From positions 1-44,103 of the forward strand of contig JAUICD010000026.1 of assembly GCA_030427965.1 (NCBI GenBank): a stretch of 44,103 bases of DNA, read 5' to 3'. The notes under the pieces were generated by a model, which had not been told where the DNA came from, made no database searches, and saw only the letters and a program-made list of their open reading frames with translations. Source of the stretch: Bdellovibrionia bacterium. Lineage in GTDB: Bacteria; Bdellovibrionota; Bdellovibrionia; Bdellovibrionales; JAUICD01. Positions within the stretch are counted from its first letter, which is position 1. Each line of letters begins with the position of its first letter. This document shows, piece after piece, positions 29,609 to 37,528 of this stretch. Both the position numbers and the translations under genes were made by a program.

Positions 29609-31348
29609 TTAGGGGTCTTTTGGATCTGTTCCACGTGTGAAGACTTTGTTGCTTGGAGTGTAGGTCACAGTATTTCCGGAGACCATATCAAGATTTCCTA
29701 AACTGTATCCCAAAGTCGTTTTGGCACGAAGTGAGAAACTATTCACATTTGAATTTCCAAAATACTGCGCTTGTCCTCTTGTGGTTACAATAAGGGCTTG
29801 TGATATTTCAAAGGACTTCATAATACGAGCAGAGTTTCTTAAGTTTGTTGTTGAGTGACGTGCGTAGGGTTCTAGGAAAACAAACTCTTCTGGAACATTG
29901 AGTTTTCCAATGGCATACTTTTTCATCTCATAAGCTTCGTTATAAGGGGTGTTTTCAGGGTGAACATTGCCTCCTGTAAATATCAAGAGAGGGGCTTGAA
30001 GGGCCTTGGCTTGTCCAAGTGCTAAGTGAACTCTCTGGATAGAAACTTGAGAGAGTGGTTCTTTTAAATCTTTTGGGCCGTGTCCTGGAACAAGAATAAC
30101 CTCATGCAAAATGTTTTTGTGTTTGTCTTGTAAAAACAGAAGCCATTTTTTGGCTAAGAGGTTTTCTTTGTCCAAATCGATTGTGTTTTCACCATCTCTT
30201 GCTGCTCTTTTTGGACCAAAAGAGTAGTGAATGTTTTTTTCTTTGATATTGGTTTTCTTGTATTCCTCATAAATTATTTCAAGTGTTTCAGGCATCTTGT
30301 AGGGCGTGATTTTATTTATAACACAGTCGTCATTGGGGAGAAGTTCACCTAAACGAGGTGAGTGGTCTTTGACGAAGTTTCGAAAAGTGGATTTACATTT
30401 TGCAAATGCCAGGTTGGCGGTGAAAAGAACAATAGGAATGATTATAAGGTTTTGGGTGATCTGTTTTTTAAAACAAAGAGCAAATAAAAAACCAAGGAGC
30501 TCTCCTGAAATTGCAATCAACCTATGTGCGCTTGCTAAGACAATAATTTCAGCAGATCCTAGAACTGGGGTCAGCAGGTAGATCAATGTGGCTTCGCGTA
30601 TGCCAATTCCGCCAGGTGCACCGACAACGACAAAGCCTAAAACCCAGGCGATAAGGTATGCAAAGATTAGAGATCCTATATCTTGAGTTTCTGGTGAAAG
30701 CAAATTTGCTAGATAATAAAAAATGAGAGAAGAGATAAGCAAAAAGAAAAGATAAAACGGAAGAGCCATAAGAAAGCGTTGTGCCCCCCATTTTTTTAGC
30801 ACAGATCTTGGGGTGAGGAGTATGAAACCAAAAAGAGTAAGTCCAATGAGAGTTTCTGTGAGAGGGGAGAAGTCACGAGCTGCCAAAATCCAAGGGTTTT
30901 CAATTTTTGATATTTCTCCAAAGTGAAAGGCTATAAAAATAAGAAGTAGTGCCGCTAAAAGGTTTAGAGCTAGGTCTTTTCCTTGATAAAGAAGCAAAGA
31001 TTTGTGAGATACACCAAGGTTTTTCACAAGAACTTGTCGGCCAGCAAAATGTCCAAAATTTCCGGGCAAATACTTTCCAATCTGAGTTTTCAAATAAATA
31101 AGAGCAATAGATGTGTGCAATCTTTTTTCAAAAAGAAGAGCCCATCCCCATGCATTTGAGAGGCCCCCTATAAAATAGGCAACCACTCCTATTGCGATCG
31201 GAAGTTTGAGTTTTTGGATTATCACTTTGATTTCATCAGAAGAGGTAAGGTCTACAACGGATTGATAGATATAGTAGGCACTTAGAAGAACCAACAGTAT
31301 TCCGATGGTTTTAAAAGCTTTTTTATTCATCAATTGTGCGATTGCCAT
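29609..31348 (-). CDS. Flippase-like (LPG_synthase_TM/UPF0104) and DUF218 fusion protein
   Basis: 579 residues. Residues 11-295 carry about eight membrane segments and the PGGIGIREA motif (245-253) typical of the lysylphosphatidylglycerol synthetase-TM/UPF0104 family. After LIIIPIVLFTANLAFAKC (301-318), itself like a signal sequence, comes a DUF218/YdcF-type domain (about 410-545): EVILVPGHGP, LIFTGGNVHP, ARHSTTNLRNSARIM and ALIVTTRGQAQ. The first family includes putative lipid or lipid-linked sugar transporters. DUF218 proteins (SanA, ElyC) affect the envelope. The start may instead be the Met at residue 7. It overlaps the glycosyltransferase gene by 26 bases. Confidence 0.75.
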   Translation of the reverse strand: MAIAQLMNKKAFKTIGILLVLLSAYYIYQSVVDLTSSDEIKVIIQKLKLPIAIGVVAYFIGGLSNAWGWALLFEKRLHTSIALIYLKTQIGKYLPGNFGHFAGRQVLVKNLGVSHKSLLLYQGKDLALNLLAALLLIFIAFHFGEISKIENPWILAARDFSPLTETLIGLTLFGFILLTPRSVLKKWGAQRFLMALPFYLFFLLISSLIFYYLANLLSPETQDIGSLIFAYLIAWVLGFVVVGAPGGIGIREATLIYLLTPVLGSAEIIVLASAHRLIAISGELLGFLFALCFKKQITQNLIIIPIVLFTANLAFAKCKSTFRNFVKDHSPRLGELLPNDDCVINKITPYKMPETLEIIYEEYKKTNIKEKNIHYSFGPKRAARDGENTIDLDKENLLAKKWLLFLQDKHKNILHEVILVPGHGPKDLKEPLSQVSIQRVHLALGQAKALQAPLLIFTGGNVHPENTPYNEAYEMKKYAIGKLNVPEEFVFLEPYARHSTTNLRNSARIMKSFEISQALIVTTRGQAQYFGNSNVNSFSLRAKTTLGYSLGNLDMVSGNTVTYTPSNKVFTRGTDPKDP

Positions 31349-32300
31349 TTTTGAAATTGTAGATATCTCGAATCACATAGGGTTTGCTACCAGTGGATTC
31401 ATAGTAAACACGAGTCATAATTTCGCCAAGTAGGCCGATACTTATAAATAAAAACCCAAGAATTGTCGTAAGAAGTGAAAAAAGCAGGAGTGGTCGGTCT
31501 CCGATATTTTGATCAAAGAAGAATTTAAGATAGGTGAGATATCCGCCAGAGAAAGCCCCAAGAAACAAGCATGTCAGACCTGGCCAGCCAAAAAAGTGAA
31601 GTGGACGAGAGAGAAACTTCAATAAAAATTGAACTGTGAGTAAATCCATAAGAACGCGAAATGTTCGGCTGATCCCGTACTTTGTTATCCCAGCAACACG
31701 CGGACGATGATTCACCGGGATCTCTGTAATTTTAGCGCCAGCCTTTCTTGCAAACACAGGTATGAATCGATGCATCTCCCCATAGAGATGTATGTGCTCT
31801 AGTAAGTCCTTACGGTAGGCTTTTAAAGAACAGCCATAGTCGTGAAGTTCAACGTTTGTGACTTTTCCAATCAGTTGATTTGCAATGCGAGAAGGGATTT
31901 TTCTTAAAAGAAGTTTGTCTTTACGGTCTTTTCTCCATCCAGAAACTAAATCATAACCTTCTAGGGCTTTGTTGTAGACTGTTAAAATATCCTTTGGATC
32001 ATTTTGGCGATCCCCATCCATTGCGACAACAATTTCACCCTTTGCCTGATCAAACCCGGCACTCATAGCTGCTGTTTGACCAAAATTTCGGCGGAAATTT
32101 ACAACGTGAACTGTAGAGTCTGACTTGGCGATATCAAGGAGTACGTTGAGGGTTTGATCTGTGCTTCCATCATTACAAAACAGTATTTCATAATTTAAAT
32201 TGGAATTACTTAAAGCAGATTTGATTTCTTCATAAAGAGGCCCAACGTTTTCCTCTTCGTTGAAAATGGGTACGACCACACTGAGTTGGATTGCATTCAT
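31323..32300 (-). CDS. GtrB/DPM1-type family 2 glycosyltransferase
   Basis: 325 residues. GT-A core: SVVVPIFNEEENV, NDGSTD (43-48), FGQTAAMSAGFD, the metal motif MDGD (94-97), then HDYGCSLKAYR and EMHRFIP. Two C-terminal membrane segments (about 238-258 and 272-298) match polyprenyl-phosphate hexosyl or arabinosyl transferases such as GtrB and ArnC. It should load a sugar onto undecaprenyl phosphate at the inner face of the membrane. The overlapping flippase-like/DUF218 gene downstream is the natural next step. Confidence 0.87.
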   Translation of the reverse strand: MNAIQLSVVVPIFNEEENVGPLYEEIKSALSNSNLNYEILFCNDGSTDQTLNVLLDIAKSDSTVHVVNFRRNFGQTAAMSAGFDQAKGEIVVAMDGDRQNDPKDILTVYNKALEGYDLVSGWRKDRKDKLLLRKIPSRIANQLIGKVTNVELHDYGCSLKAYRKDLLEHIHLYGEMHRFIPVFARKAGAKITEIPVNHRPRVAGITKYGISRTFRVLMDLLTVQFLLKFLSRPLHFFGWPGLTCLFLGAFSGGYLTYLKFFFDQNIGDRPLLLFSLLTTILGFLFISIGLLGEIMTRVYYESTGSKPYVIRDIYNFKNGNRTIDE

Positions 32301-32403
32301 TTTGTCGCCTCTTAGTTTGGGACCTTCTAAGGACTATATGAATGGCAAAGCAATGCGTCAATATCTTTGGATGTACCTGACCACGTGTGCAATCAAGAAA
32401 AGT

Positions 32404-32940
32404 CTACCTCTGTAGACTTTGAATCATTTGGGACAACTTTGTACTTAAACTTGCCTGTAACACGTGAAGTGCATTTGAGTCTGTTTGCTCTTGAAAGTCT
32501 GGATATTGGAAAACGTATATAGAATGTTTGCAGTTGTCGTATTTATCACCAATGGTCAAAAAGACGTGATAGGTGCCCCAAACATCTGGTTTTAAAACCA
32601 GTCTATAGGTGTCCTGCTCTTCTTGTGAAACTTTTGAAGTTTCAGGAGCTTTGACTGCCCATCTGTATAGGAATTCACTTGGATCAATTTTTGGATTTAT
32701 GAGTTTTGCATAAAATGTAAATTGATCTTCTTCGCCATTTTGGCTTGTCTTTTCTTTTAGTATTTCAATGTCGAGAAGGTCTCTTTGTGTCTGGCACATG
32801 TTGATATTGATTTTGTCACGAGTCACTTGAACTTCATTTGAATCTACAGGTGTCAATTGTGTTGCAAGTGTCCAAGCTAGAAGAATACCCAAGCTGAAAG
32901 TGCTGGCCCCTATTATCGATTTCTTCATTACTAGGTTCAT
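32404..32940 (-). CDS. Membrane-anchored or exported hypothetical protein
   Basis: 178 residues with GGAGGGG four bases or fewer before the ATG. Residues 6-28 form a hydrophobic segment (IIGASTFSLGILLAWTLAT) that is either a signal anchor or a signal peptide. The rest looks like an Ig/PKD-type beta-sandwich (FTFYAKLINPKIDPSEFLYRWAV, YRLVLKPDVWGTYHVFLTIGD) with two cysteines (MCQTQ, NCKHS) that could pair. No family is recognised. It lies about 100 bases upstream of the glycosyltransferase on the same strand. Confidence 0.55.
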   Translation of the reverse strand: MNLVMKKSIIGASTFSLGILLAWTLATQLTPVDSNEVQVTRDKININMCQTQRDLLDIEILKEKTSQNGEEDQFTFYAKLINPKIDPSEFLYRWAVKAPETSKVSQEEQDTYRLVLKPDVWGTYHVFLTIGDKYDNCKHSIYVFQYPDFQEQTDSNALHVLQASLSTKLSQMIQSLQR

Positions 32941-33169
32941 GGCCCCTCCGTATTGCCCTTTTCGCTCAACCTAGGATAGCTCTGTTTGTGACAAAAATGA
33001 AACACACCATTTATTTGATGGTATATAAGCGGATTCTATAGGTTTTCAAGTCTCTGAAATCATTTGATTTAGATGGGCGCAGGTGGAGTTTTATCTTTAA
33101 GTTTTGATCAGTTGTGTAAAAAATTTAGGGGCTTGCTGGCAATTCATCTTGGTTTGAGGTTGTTCTCAG

Positions 33170-33643
33170 TCATGCTTTTTCAAGCTTCAAAAGCTCTCTT
33201 TTTATCTCAACTCCACCTGTGAACCCTCCAAGTTGACCGGATTTAGAGATCACTCTATGGCAGGGAATTACAATTGGAATTTGATTTTTTGAATTGGCTG
33301 TGCCGACTGCTCTTGCTCGGTTTGGGTCTCCCAGCATCTTTGCCTGTTTTTGATAAGAAATTGCTTTGCCGTAAGGAATTCTTTGAAGTGCTTTCCAGGA
33401 TTTTTTTTGAAACTCAGTGCCTTCTACAGAGAGGGGGAGATCAAATTTTTGTCGTTGGCCTTTGAAGTATTCTTCTAGTTGTTTTTTTGTCTCTTTTAAA
33501 ATGGGATGATTTTGTTTTTTTACCCAGATCTTATTTGGTTTTTCACTTCCCCAACGAATTGCACACAACCCTTTTGAGTTGGCGACAAGATAGAGAGGGC
33601 CAATAGGTGAGTTGGCTTTAAGGTAACATAATTCCTTTTTCAT
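33170..33643 (-). CDS. ogt: Methylated-DNA--protein-cysteine methyltransferase
   Basis: 157 residues. The active site is PIVIPCHRVI, with acceptor Cys128. RAVGTANSKN is the DNA-recognition helix region, and YGKAISYQKQAKML and GGFTGGVEIKRELL complete the family signature. It transfers the O6-alkyl group from guanine to itself in a suicide reaction. The N-terminal half is a short Ogt-type domain without the Ada phosphotriester domain. AGTGAG/CTCACT (33644-33660), a perfect palindrome, sits directly before the ATG where a ribosome-binding site would be expected. Confidence 0.92.
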   Translation of the reverse strand: MKKELCYLKANSPIGPLYLVANSKGLCAIRWGSEKPNKIWVKKQNHPILKETKKQLEEYFKGQRQKFDLPLSVEGTEFQKKSWKALQRIPYGKAISYQKQAKMLGDPNRARAVGTANSKNQIPIVIPCHRVISKSGQLGGFTGGVEIKRELLKLEKA

Positions 33644-33660
33644 AGTGAGCCAATCTCACT
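33644..33660 (-). promoter_or_regulatory. Palindrome directly before the ogt start
   Basis: AGTGAG-CCAAT-CTCACT is a perfect 6-5-6 inverted repeat that abuts the ATG at 33643. It occupies the place of the Shine-Dalgarno sequence, so it could be an operator or an RNA hairpin limiting translation. Confidence 0.3.
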
Positions 33661-33784
33661 CAATTGGATAAGATCGTCAATGAGTTGCGCATTTTGACGA
33701 AGATATTAGAGAGGTGTTTAGAACAGATCAGAATCTCCCGACAAACAGTACAAGACGATAGTCTAGCAACAAAGAGGAGGCGAC

Positions 33785-34807
33785 ATGTGGCGGACACTGA
33801 TATTGGCTTGTTTGGTAACCCTTTTTCATTCGTTTGGATTGGCGTGTGAGGTTTCTGGCAGTAAGTGGGAGTTGTGGAATGGAAATTCACCGTGTCTTCG
33901 TGGGGCAAATATTTATCAGCAGATAGACTCAGGTGACCCTTGGTATCCAAAACTTGTAAAAGCAGATTTTCTAGCGCTTCGATCTAAAAATGCAAACTAT
34001 GTGAATCTTTCTGTTCCAGGGCCATATGGGGTCGACAGCATGGTTTTAAATCAAGAGAACTGGGCAATGCTTCAAACAATTGTCGAATGGGCAAGACAAG
34101 CTGGTCTCTATGTTGTGATTTCATTTCGTACAGGGCCGGGTAGGGGCGAGGGAGATATAACTGGAGAGGGCAATCCTCGAAAAACTGTCTTTCAAAGGCC
34201 TTCAGAGCAGCAAGCTTATGCCAATATGTGGAAAATGGTCGCAAATCACTATAAGAACTCTCCTCACGTTGTTGGGTATGACTTGATGGTTGAGCCACAT
34301 GATATCAATCGTTCGGCTTGGAGAGGTTTTGCTCAAACACTCATCAATGAAATTCGTAGTATTGATACCAATACCCCCATACTTGTTTCACCAGATGAAT
34401 GGGGGGATGTGTGGTCTTTGGATGGTTGGGCACCTTTAAATGGAAACAAATTATTGTATACGGTTCATCAGTATGAACCCTTCTATTACACTCACGGAAA
34501 TGTTCCTTTTGATCCTCAGTTTTCAACTTTGAAGAGCATGTACAAGAAAATTCGAAGATGGAAAAGTTCCAACAAGAGCCAAGTGGTTGTAAATGAATTT
34601 GGATCAAAACATGCTTCTCCACTTGTTCATCGTTTTATGAATCGTCAGTTCAACTTACTTGAACGTTCGAATTTGAATCATGCGATATGGTTATGGGAAG
34701 TGATGGACCCAACTTACACCTACCGAGTTATGGATTTTCGAGAAAATGGTAAGCTATACAATAAGGTAAAGCGAAATTGGAGAAAGAATACAGTTTGGCC
34801 TAAATGA
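33785..34807 (+). CDS. Exported glycoside hydrolase family 5 enzyme
   Basis: 340 residues, with a signal peptide to about residue 20 (LACLVTLFHSFGLA) and AGAGGAGG before the ATG. GH5 landmarks: CLRGANIYQ strand, VGYDLMVEPHD with acid/base Glu170 (VEP instead of the usual NEP), YTVHQYEPF, and VVVNEFG with nucleophile Glu271, followed by HAIWLWEVMD. The fold is a TIM barrel acting on beta-linked glucans or mannans. The substrate is not decidable. No carbohydrate-binding module is present. An envelope or prey glycan is as likely as cellulose. Confidence 0.85.
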   Translation: MWRTLILACLVTLFHSFGLACEVSGSKWELWNGNSPCLRGANIYQQIDSGDPWYPKLVKADFLALRSKNANYVNLSVPGPYGVDSMVLNQENWAMLQTIVEWARQAGLYVVISFRTGPGRGEGDITGEGNPRKTVFQRPSEQQAYANMWKMVANHYKNSPHVVGYDLMVEPHDINRSAWRGFAQTLINEIRSIDTNTPILVSPDEWGDVWSLDGWAPLNGNKLLYTVHQYEPFYYTHGNVPFDPQFSTLKSMYKKIRRWKSSNKSQVVVNEFGSKHASPLVHRFMNRQFNLLERSNLNHAIWLWEVMDPTYTYRVMDFRENGKLYNKVKRNWRKNTVWPK

Positions 34808-34910
34808 GAGCAGATCCACGGCTTACAACAGTTGTTGATATGAGGCTCCACTCAAGCTCTTGGATGAACAATACTGTTGTAGACCAGTTTCTGAGTTTTC
34901 AAAGCTTGGG

Positions 34911-35516
34911 TTATTTGGGAATTTTTGGAGGCATAATCTTGGCCTTATTGGGCTTTAAAGTTAAAGAGATAATTTCTTTAGCAAACTGACTGGCTCCATA
35001 GACTGCAGCAAGCAGTACAATAACCATTGTGCCTCGAAGTGTCCACTTGGCCAAAGGAGAAGGGCCGGATTTGACTTCAATATAAATGGTTTCTTCTTTT
35101 ATTGGTATGACATTTCTAAAATCCGAATGATCTTCTGCAAGCTTAAGCTTTTCATCAATCCGGTTTTGAATTTGAGGTGGGAGTTTCACAAACCGAACTG
35201 CCACTTTAACAGGGGACTCGCCTTCAAAATTTGAAAAATCCTCAACTCTTTCGATGCGAACCACTTCGCCATACCAAGCCATTTGAGTTGTTTCAGGTAC
35301 GGTGAACTCAAGAGAAATTCTTTCCCCTAGGAGAGGTGCAACGCTTTCATCTAAGATAAATGAAAGGCCTGTGAAGCTTAAATCATAGACTTTGACTTTG
35401 AAAATACGACTTGATGCCCAAAGAAGGGATCTTGAGATTCTTCCAGAGTTTCGGTCCTCTGCTCTAAGAACATAGCGAAATCCTGATCTGCGGTCATATT
35501 TTTTGGCATTCATCAT
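34911..35516 (-). CDS. PilZ-domain protein with C-terminal membrane anchor
   Basis: 201 residues. The c-di-GMP site is DRRSGFRY near residues 8-15 and YDLSFTGLSF (about 44-53), fitting RxxxR...(D/N)xSxxG. The beta-barrel runs to about residue 125 (VKVAVRFVKLPP). After a linker, TLRGTMVIVLLAAVYGASQF (about 159-178) is a single membrane segment with a short basic tail. It is probably a c-di-GMP receptor tethered to the inner membrane. It is divergent from secD and may take part in the same signalling as the EAL protein at 28326. Confidence 0.82.
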   Translation of the reverse strand: MMNAKKYDRRSGFRYVLRAEDRNSGRISRSLLWASSRIFKVKVYDLSFTGLSFILDESVAPLLGERISLEFTVPETTQMAWYGEVVRIERVEDFSNFEGESPVKVAVRFVKLPPQIQNRIDEKLKLAEDHSDFRNVIPIKEETIYIEVKSGPSPLAKWTLRGTMVIVLLAAVYGASQFAKEIISLTLKPNKAKIMPPKIPK

Positions 35517-35545
35517 TTAACTTATCGGGCCATTCCACTTTTTCT

Positions 35546-35574
35546 TTGAGGGGCTCGCTGAATATTGCTATTTC
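35546..35574 (+). promoter_or_regulatory. Candidate promoter giving a leaderless secD-like transcript
   Basis: TTGAGG (35546-35551), a 17-base spacer and TATTTC (35569-35574) would place the transcript start at about 35581, the GTG start codon itself. No ribosome-binding site is visible and an in-frame TAA at 35575 forbids an earlier start. Confidence 0.35.
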
Positions 35575-35580
35575 TAACTG

Positions 35581-36900
35581 GTGAGTCGTCTCGACAGAAG
35601 TCTGTTTTTTTTAGGAATAGCCCTCATGCTCTATCTGGGAGTACTTGGGAGTCTATTTGTGAAGGGAAAGTGTGAGTCCAGTCCTTTCTGTGCCCCTCTT
35701 CGACTTGGTCTTGATTTACAAGGTGGTGTCCACCTTATTTTGGGTTTTGAGAACTCTGAGTTTCAAAATGCTCAAAACTTTGAAAAACAGGCTCAGCTCA
35801 AAGAGGTTGTGGAGATACTTCGTAAGCGTGTGGACTTACTGGGAGTCGTTGAGCCCAGTCTTGCGGTCTCTGGGAATGATCAAATTGTTGTCCAGCTTCC
35901 TGGTGTTAAAAACTTTGAAGAAGCAAAAACGACAATACAAAGAGCTGCGCATTTGCGACTTTCTTTTGTAGCCAAAGCTGAAGATCAATTTGTAGATGAA
36001 GTGAGGAGTCGGGAGACAGGTGAGCTTTACCGTGTTGAAAGACAGATGCAACTTGAGGGGCAGCATATTGAAGATGCATTTGTCAGCATGAACGAGTTCA
36101 ATCAACCCGAGGTGCAGCTTCAACTTACGGTTGAAGGGCAAAGGCGATTTTCAGATCTCACAGAGCCTGTAAATCGAGGGCGATTGGTTGCAATTATTTT
36201 GGATGGAGTGATTGAATCTATCTTAGAAATTGGAGAGCCTGTAAGAACGGAATGGGTTTCAATAGAGTTTCGTGGGTCTCAGTCGATAGAAGATCTTATG
36301 AAAGAAGCCAATTCCATGGTGACTGTTTTGAAATCAGGTGCTCTTCCTTTTCAACTTTTCATTAAAGAAGAAAGAACTGTGGGGCCGACATTGGGTGAGG
36401 ATTTCATACAGAAAGGTTCACGGGCGGTTTTGCTTTCTCTTTTTTTGATGATTGGGTTTTTGCTCATATATTATAAGGTCGAAGGTGTTATTGGAGTGAT
36501 TGCAATTCTTGTCAATCTTGGGTTGGTTATTGTTGGGCTCACTCATCTGCAGGCCTCCCTAACTCTTCCGGGTATTGCGGCATTGGTGTTGACTGCTGGG
36601 ATGTCAGTAGATGCAACAATTCTTATCTATGAACGTATGAAGGAATTGCGACGTCTTGGTGAGCGAGGGGATTCTTTGATTGGAAAGAGCTTTCAAAGAG
36701 TGAGTTCAAGTTTGATTGACTCCTATATTACAACGGCTCTTACGGCTTTGATTTTGGTTTACTTTGGTACAGGTCCTATACGTGGATTTGGGGTTGTACT
36801 TTTACTTGGTATTTTTAACACACTTTTAACTGTTGTTTTTATTCTATATCCCTTCAACCGCCTTCTTGCTCAAATTAAAATTGGTCTGAGTCGCAGTTAA
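35581..36900 (+). CDS. SecD-like protein-export membrane protein
   Basis: 439 residues from GTG. Order: one N-terminal membrane segment (9-29), LGLDLQGGVHLILGF (D1 motif), the periplasmic P1 domain (VVEILRKRVDLLGVVEPSL, VVQLPGV), then five C-terminal membrane segments with GPTLGEDF and TAGMSVDATILIYERMKE, the SecD/RND signature. SecD helps complete protein translocation using proton motive force. No secF or yajC is adjacent and the protein is shorter than enteric SecD, so it may be a second, specialised copy or a dispersed secD. Confidence 0.8.
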   Translation: MSRLDRSLFFLGIALMLYLGVLGSLFVKGKCESSPFCAPLRLGLDLQGGVHLILGFENSEFQNAQNFEKQAQLKEVVEILRKRVDLLGVVEPSLAVSGNDQIVVQLPGVKNFEEAKTTIQRAAHLRLSFVAKAEDQFVDEVRSRETGELYRVERQMQLEGQHIEDAFVSMNEFNQPEVQLQLTVEGQRRFSDLTEPVNRGRLVAIILDGVIESILEIGEPVRTEWVSIEFRGSQSIEDLMKEANSMVTVLKSGALPFQLFIKEERTVGPTLGEDFIQKGSRAVLLSLFLMIGFLLIYYKVEGVIGVIAILVNLGLVIVGLTHLQASLTLPGIAALVLTAGMSVDATILIYERMKELRRLGERGDSLIGKSFQRVSSSLIDSYITTALTALILVYFGTGPIRGFGVVLLLGIFNTLLTVVFILYPFNRLLAQIKIGLSRS

Positions 36901-37011
36901 ATATCTTAAAGGACAGTTTCTTAAAACTTAGGCTTTGGTGAGTGTGTGACCTAATGGCATCCCCAAGAATAATTAATTTTAGAATTGAGACCTTTGGTGT
37001 TAGTCTTCTTT

Positions 37012-37170
37012 TAACGCTCTCGCGTTAGAAAGGAGGTGATGCCCTTATGAATACATTAAATAAACTAAGGGCAGAAACAGGAGGACTCAGTCATTAAGAC
37101 TGGTTTTCTGTTTCTGCCCGAAATCACCTTTGGTGGGGGAGTGCTTTAAGCACTTCCCCACTGGAGTTTT
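37012..37170 (+). ncRNA. Candidate structured RNA or leader, strongly folded
   Basis: Stems in order: TAACGC-TCTC-GCGTTA (37012-37027); AGGTGAT (37034-37040) with ATCACCT (37123-37129); GCCCTTA (37041-37047) with TAAGGGC (37066-37072); GGGCAGAAACAG (37069-37080) with CTGTTTCTGCCC (37108-37119), containing CAGTC-ATTAA-GACTG; and a 13-bp hairpin at 37133-37161 with one G-U. The third and fourth stems share GGGC and exclude each other. AGAAAGGAGGTGAT (37027-37040) could bind the 16S tail and start MNTLNKLRAETGGLSH (37047-37097). It sits in the gene-free gap 36901-37220. Strand is not certain. No Rfam family was recognised. Confidence 0.5.
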
Positions 37171-37220
37171 CTTAGTTCAAATTCCCTTCAGCAGTGACCG
37201 TCCATGTACATGACTGGTCT

Positions 37221-37460
37221 CTAGTTGAACTACTTTTTGAAGTATTAGATTTCTTCTTTATTAAGATTTAAAGCAGACGCGATTTCTATTGCTTTTTCTT
37301 GAGAAAGGTTTCTATGAGCATTCAATACCCCGGAGAGCAGCGCAGGAGAAATTCTCAGTTGAGATGCCATGGCTCGAAGCGAATAGCTGTTATTTCTCTT
37401 GTTTTTGTTTGCGAGTACGCCTTTTAAAAAAGATCTATAATTTGTGTATTCGTAAATCAT
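37221..37460 (-). pseudogene. Decayed TIGR02147-family regulator, N-terminal HTH remnant
   Basis: From ATG 37460 the frame encodes 71 residues, MIYEYTNYRSFLKGVL...SYSLRAMASQLRISPALLSGVLNAHRNLSQEKAIEIASALNLNKEEI, the N-terminal helix-turn-helix of the TIGR02147 family (usually about 270 residues, common in Bdellovibrionota and Fibrobacteres). After the TAA the same frame reads YFKK, stop, FN, stop, which continues the family pattern (EaeYFxxLVxFN). The stops therefore look like decay of a longer gene. The remaining C-terminal domain is missing. The HTH part is still open and could be expressed. A palindrome lies upstream. Confidence 0.65.
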
Positions 37461-37498
37461 GGCGGAAACGTAGCACGACAAAATTCAATTGCAAAAAC

Positions 37499-37528
37499 TT
37501 TGTATACAAACTGTACACCTATAGTAAA
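37499..37528 (-). promoter_or_regulatory. Palindromic operator and promoter of the HTH remnant
   Basis: TTTGTATACAAA (37499-37510) is a perfect 12-base palindrome. On the minus strand TATACA (37501-37506) could be the -10 box, with TTTACT (37523-37528) 16 bases upstream as the -35. The overlap suggests repression of the HTH gene, perhaps by its own product. Confidence 0.4.

Noticed and set aside
34804..34989. 61-codon plus-strand frame after the GH5 gene
   Set aside because: It is antisense to the C-terminal membrane segment of the PilZ gene. The hydrophobic stretch is a shadow of that coding region and no start signal is present.
37012..37040. Minus-strand ATCACCTCCTTTCT as a 16S rRNA fragment
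   Set aside because: Only the terminal 14 bases match. Preceding sequence does not resemble the 16S 3' domain.
37165..37200. GTTCAAATTCC at about 37175, resembling a tRNA T-arm
   Set aside because: No acceptor stem, D-arm or anticodon arm can be drawn around it.
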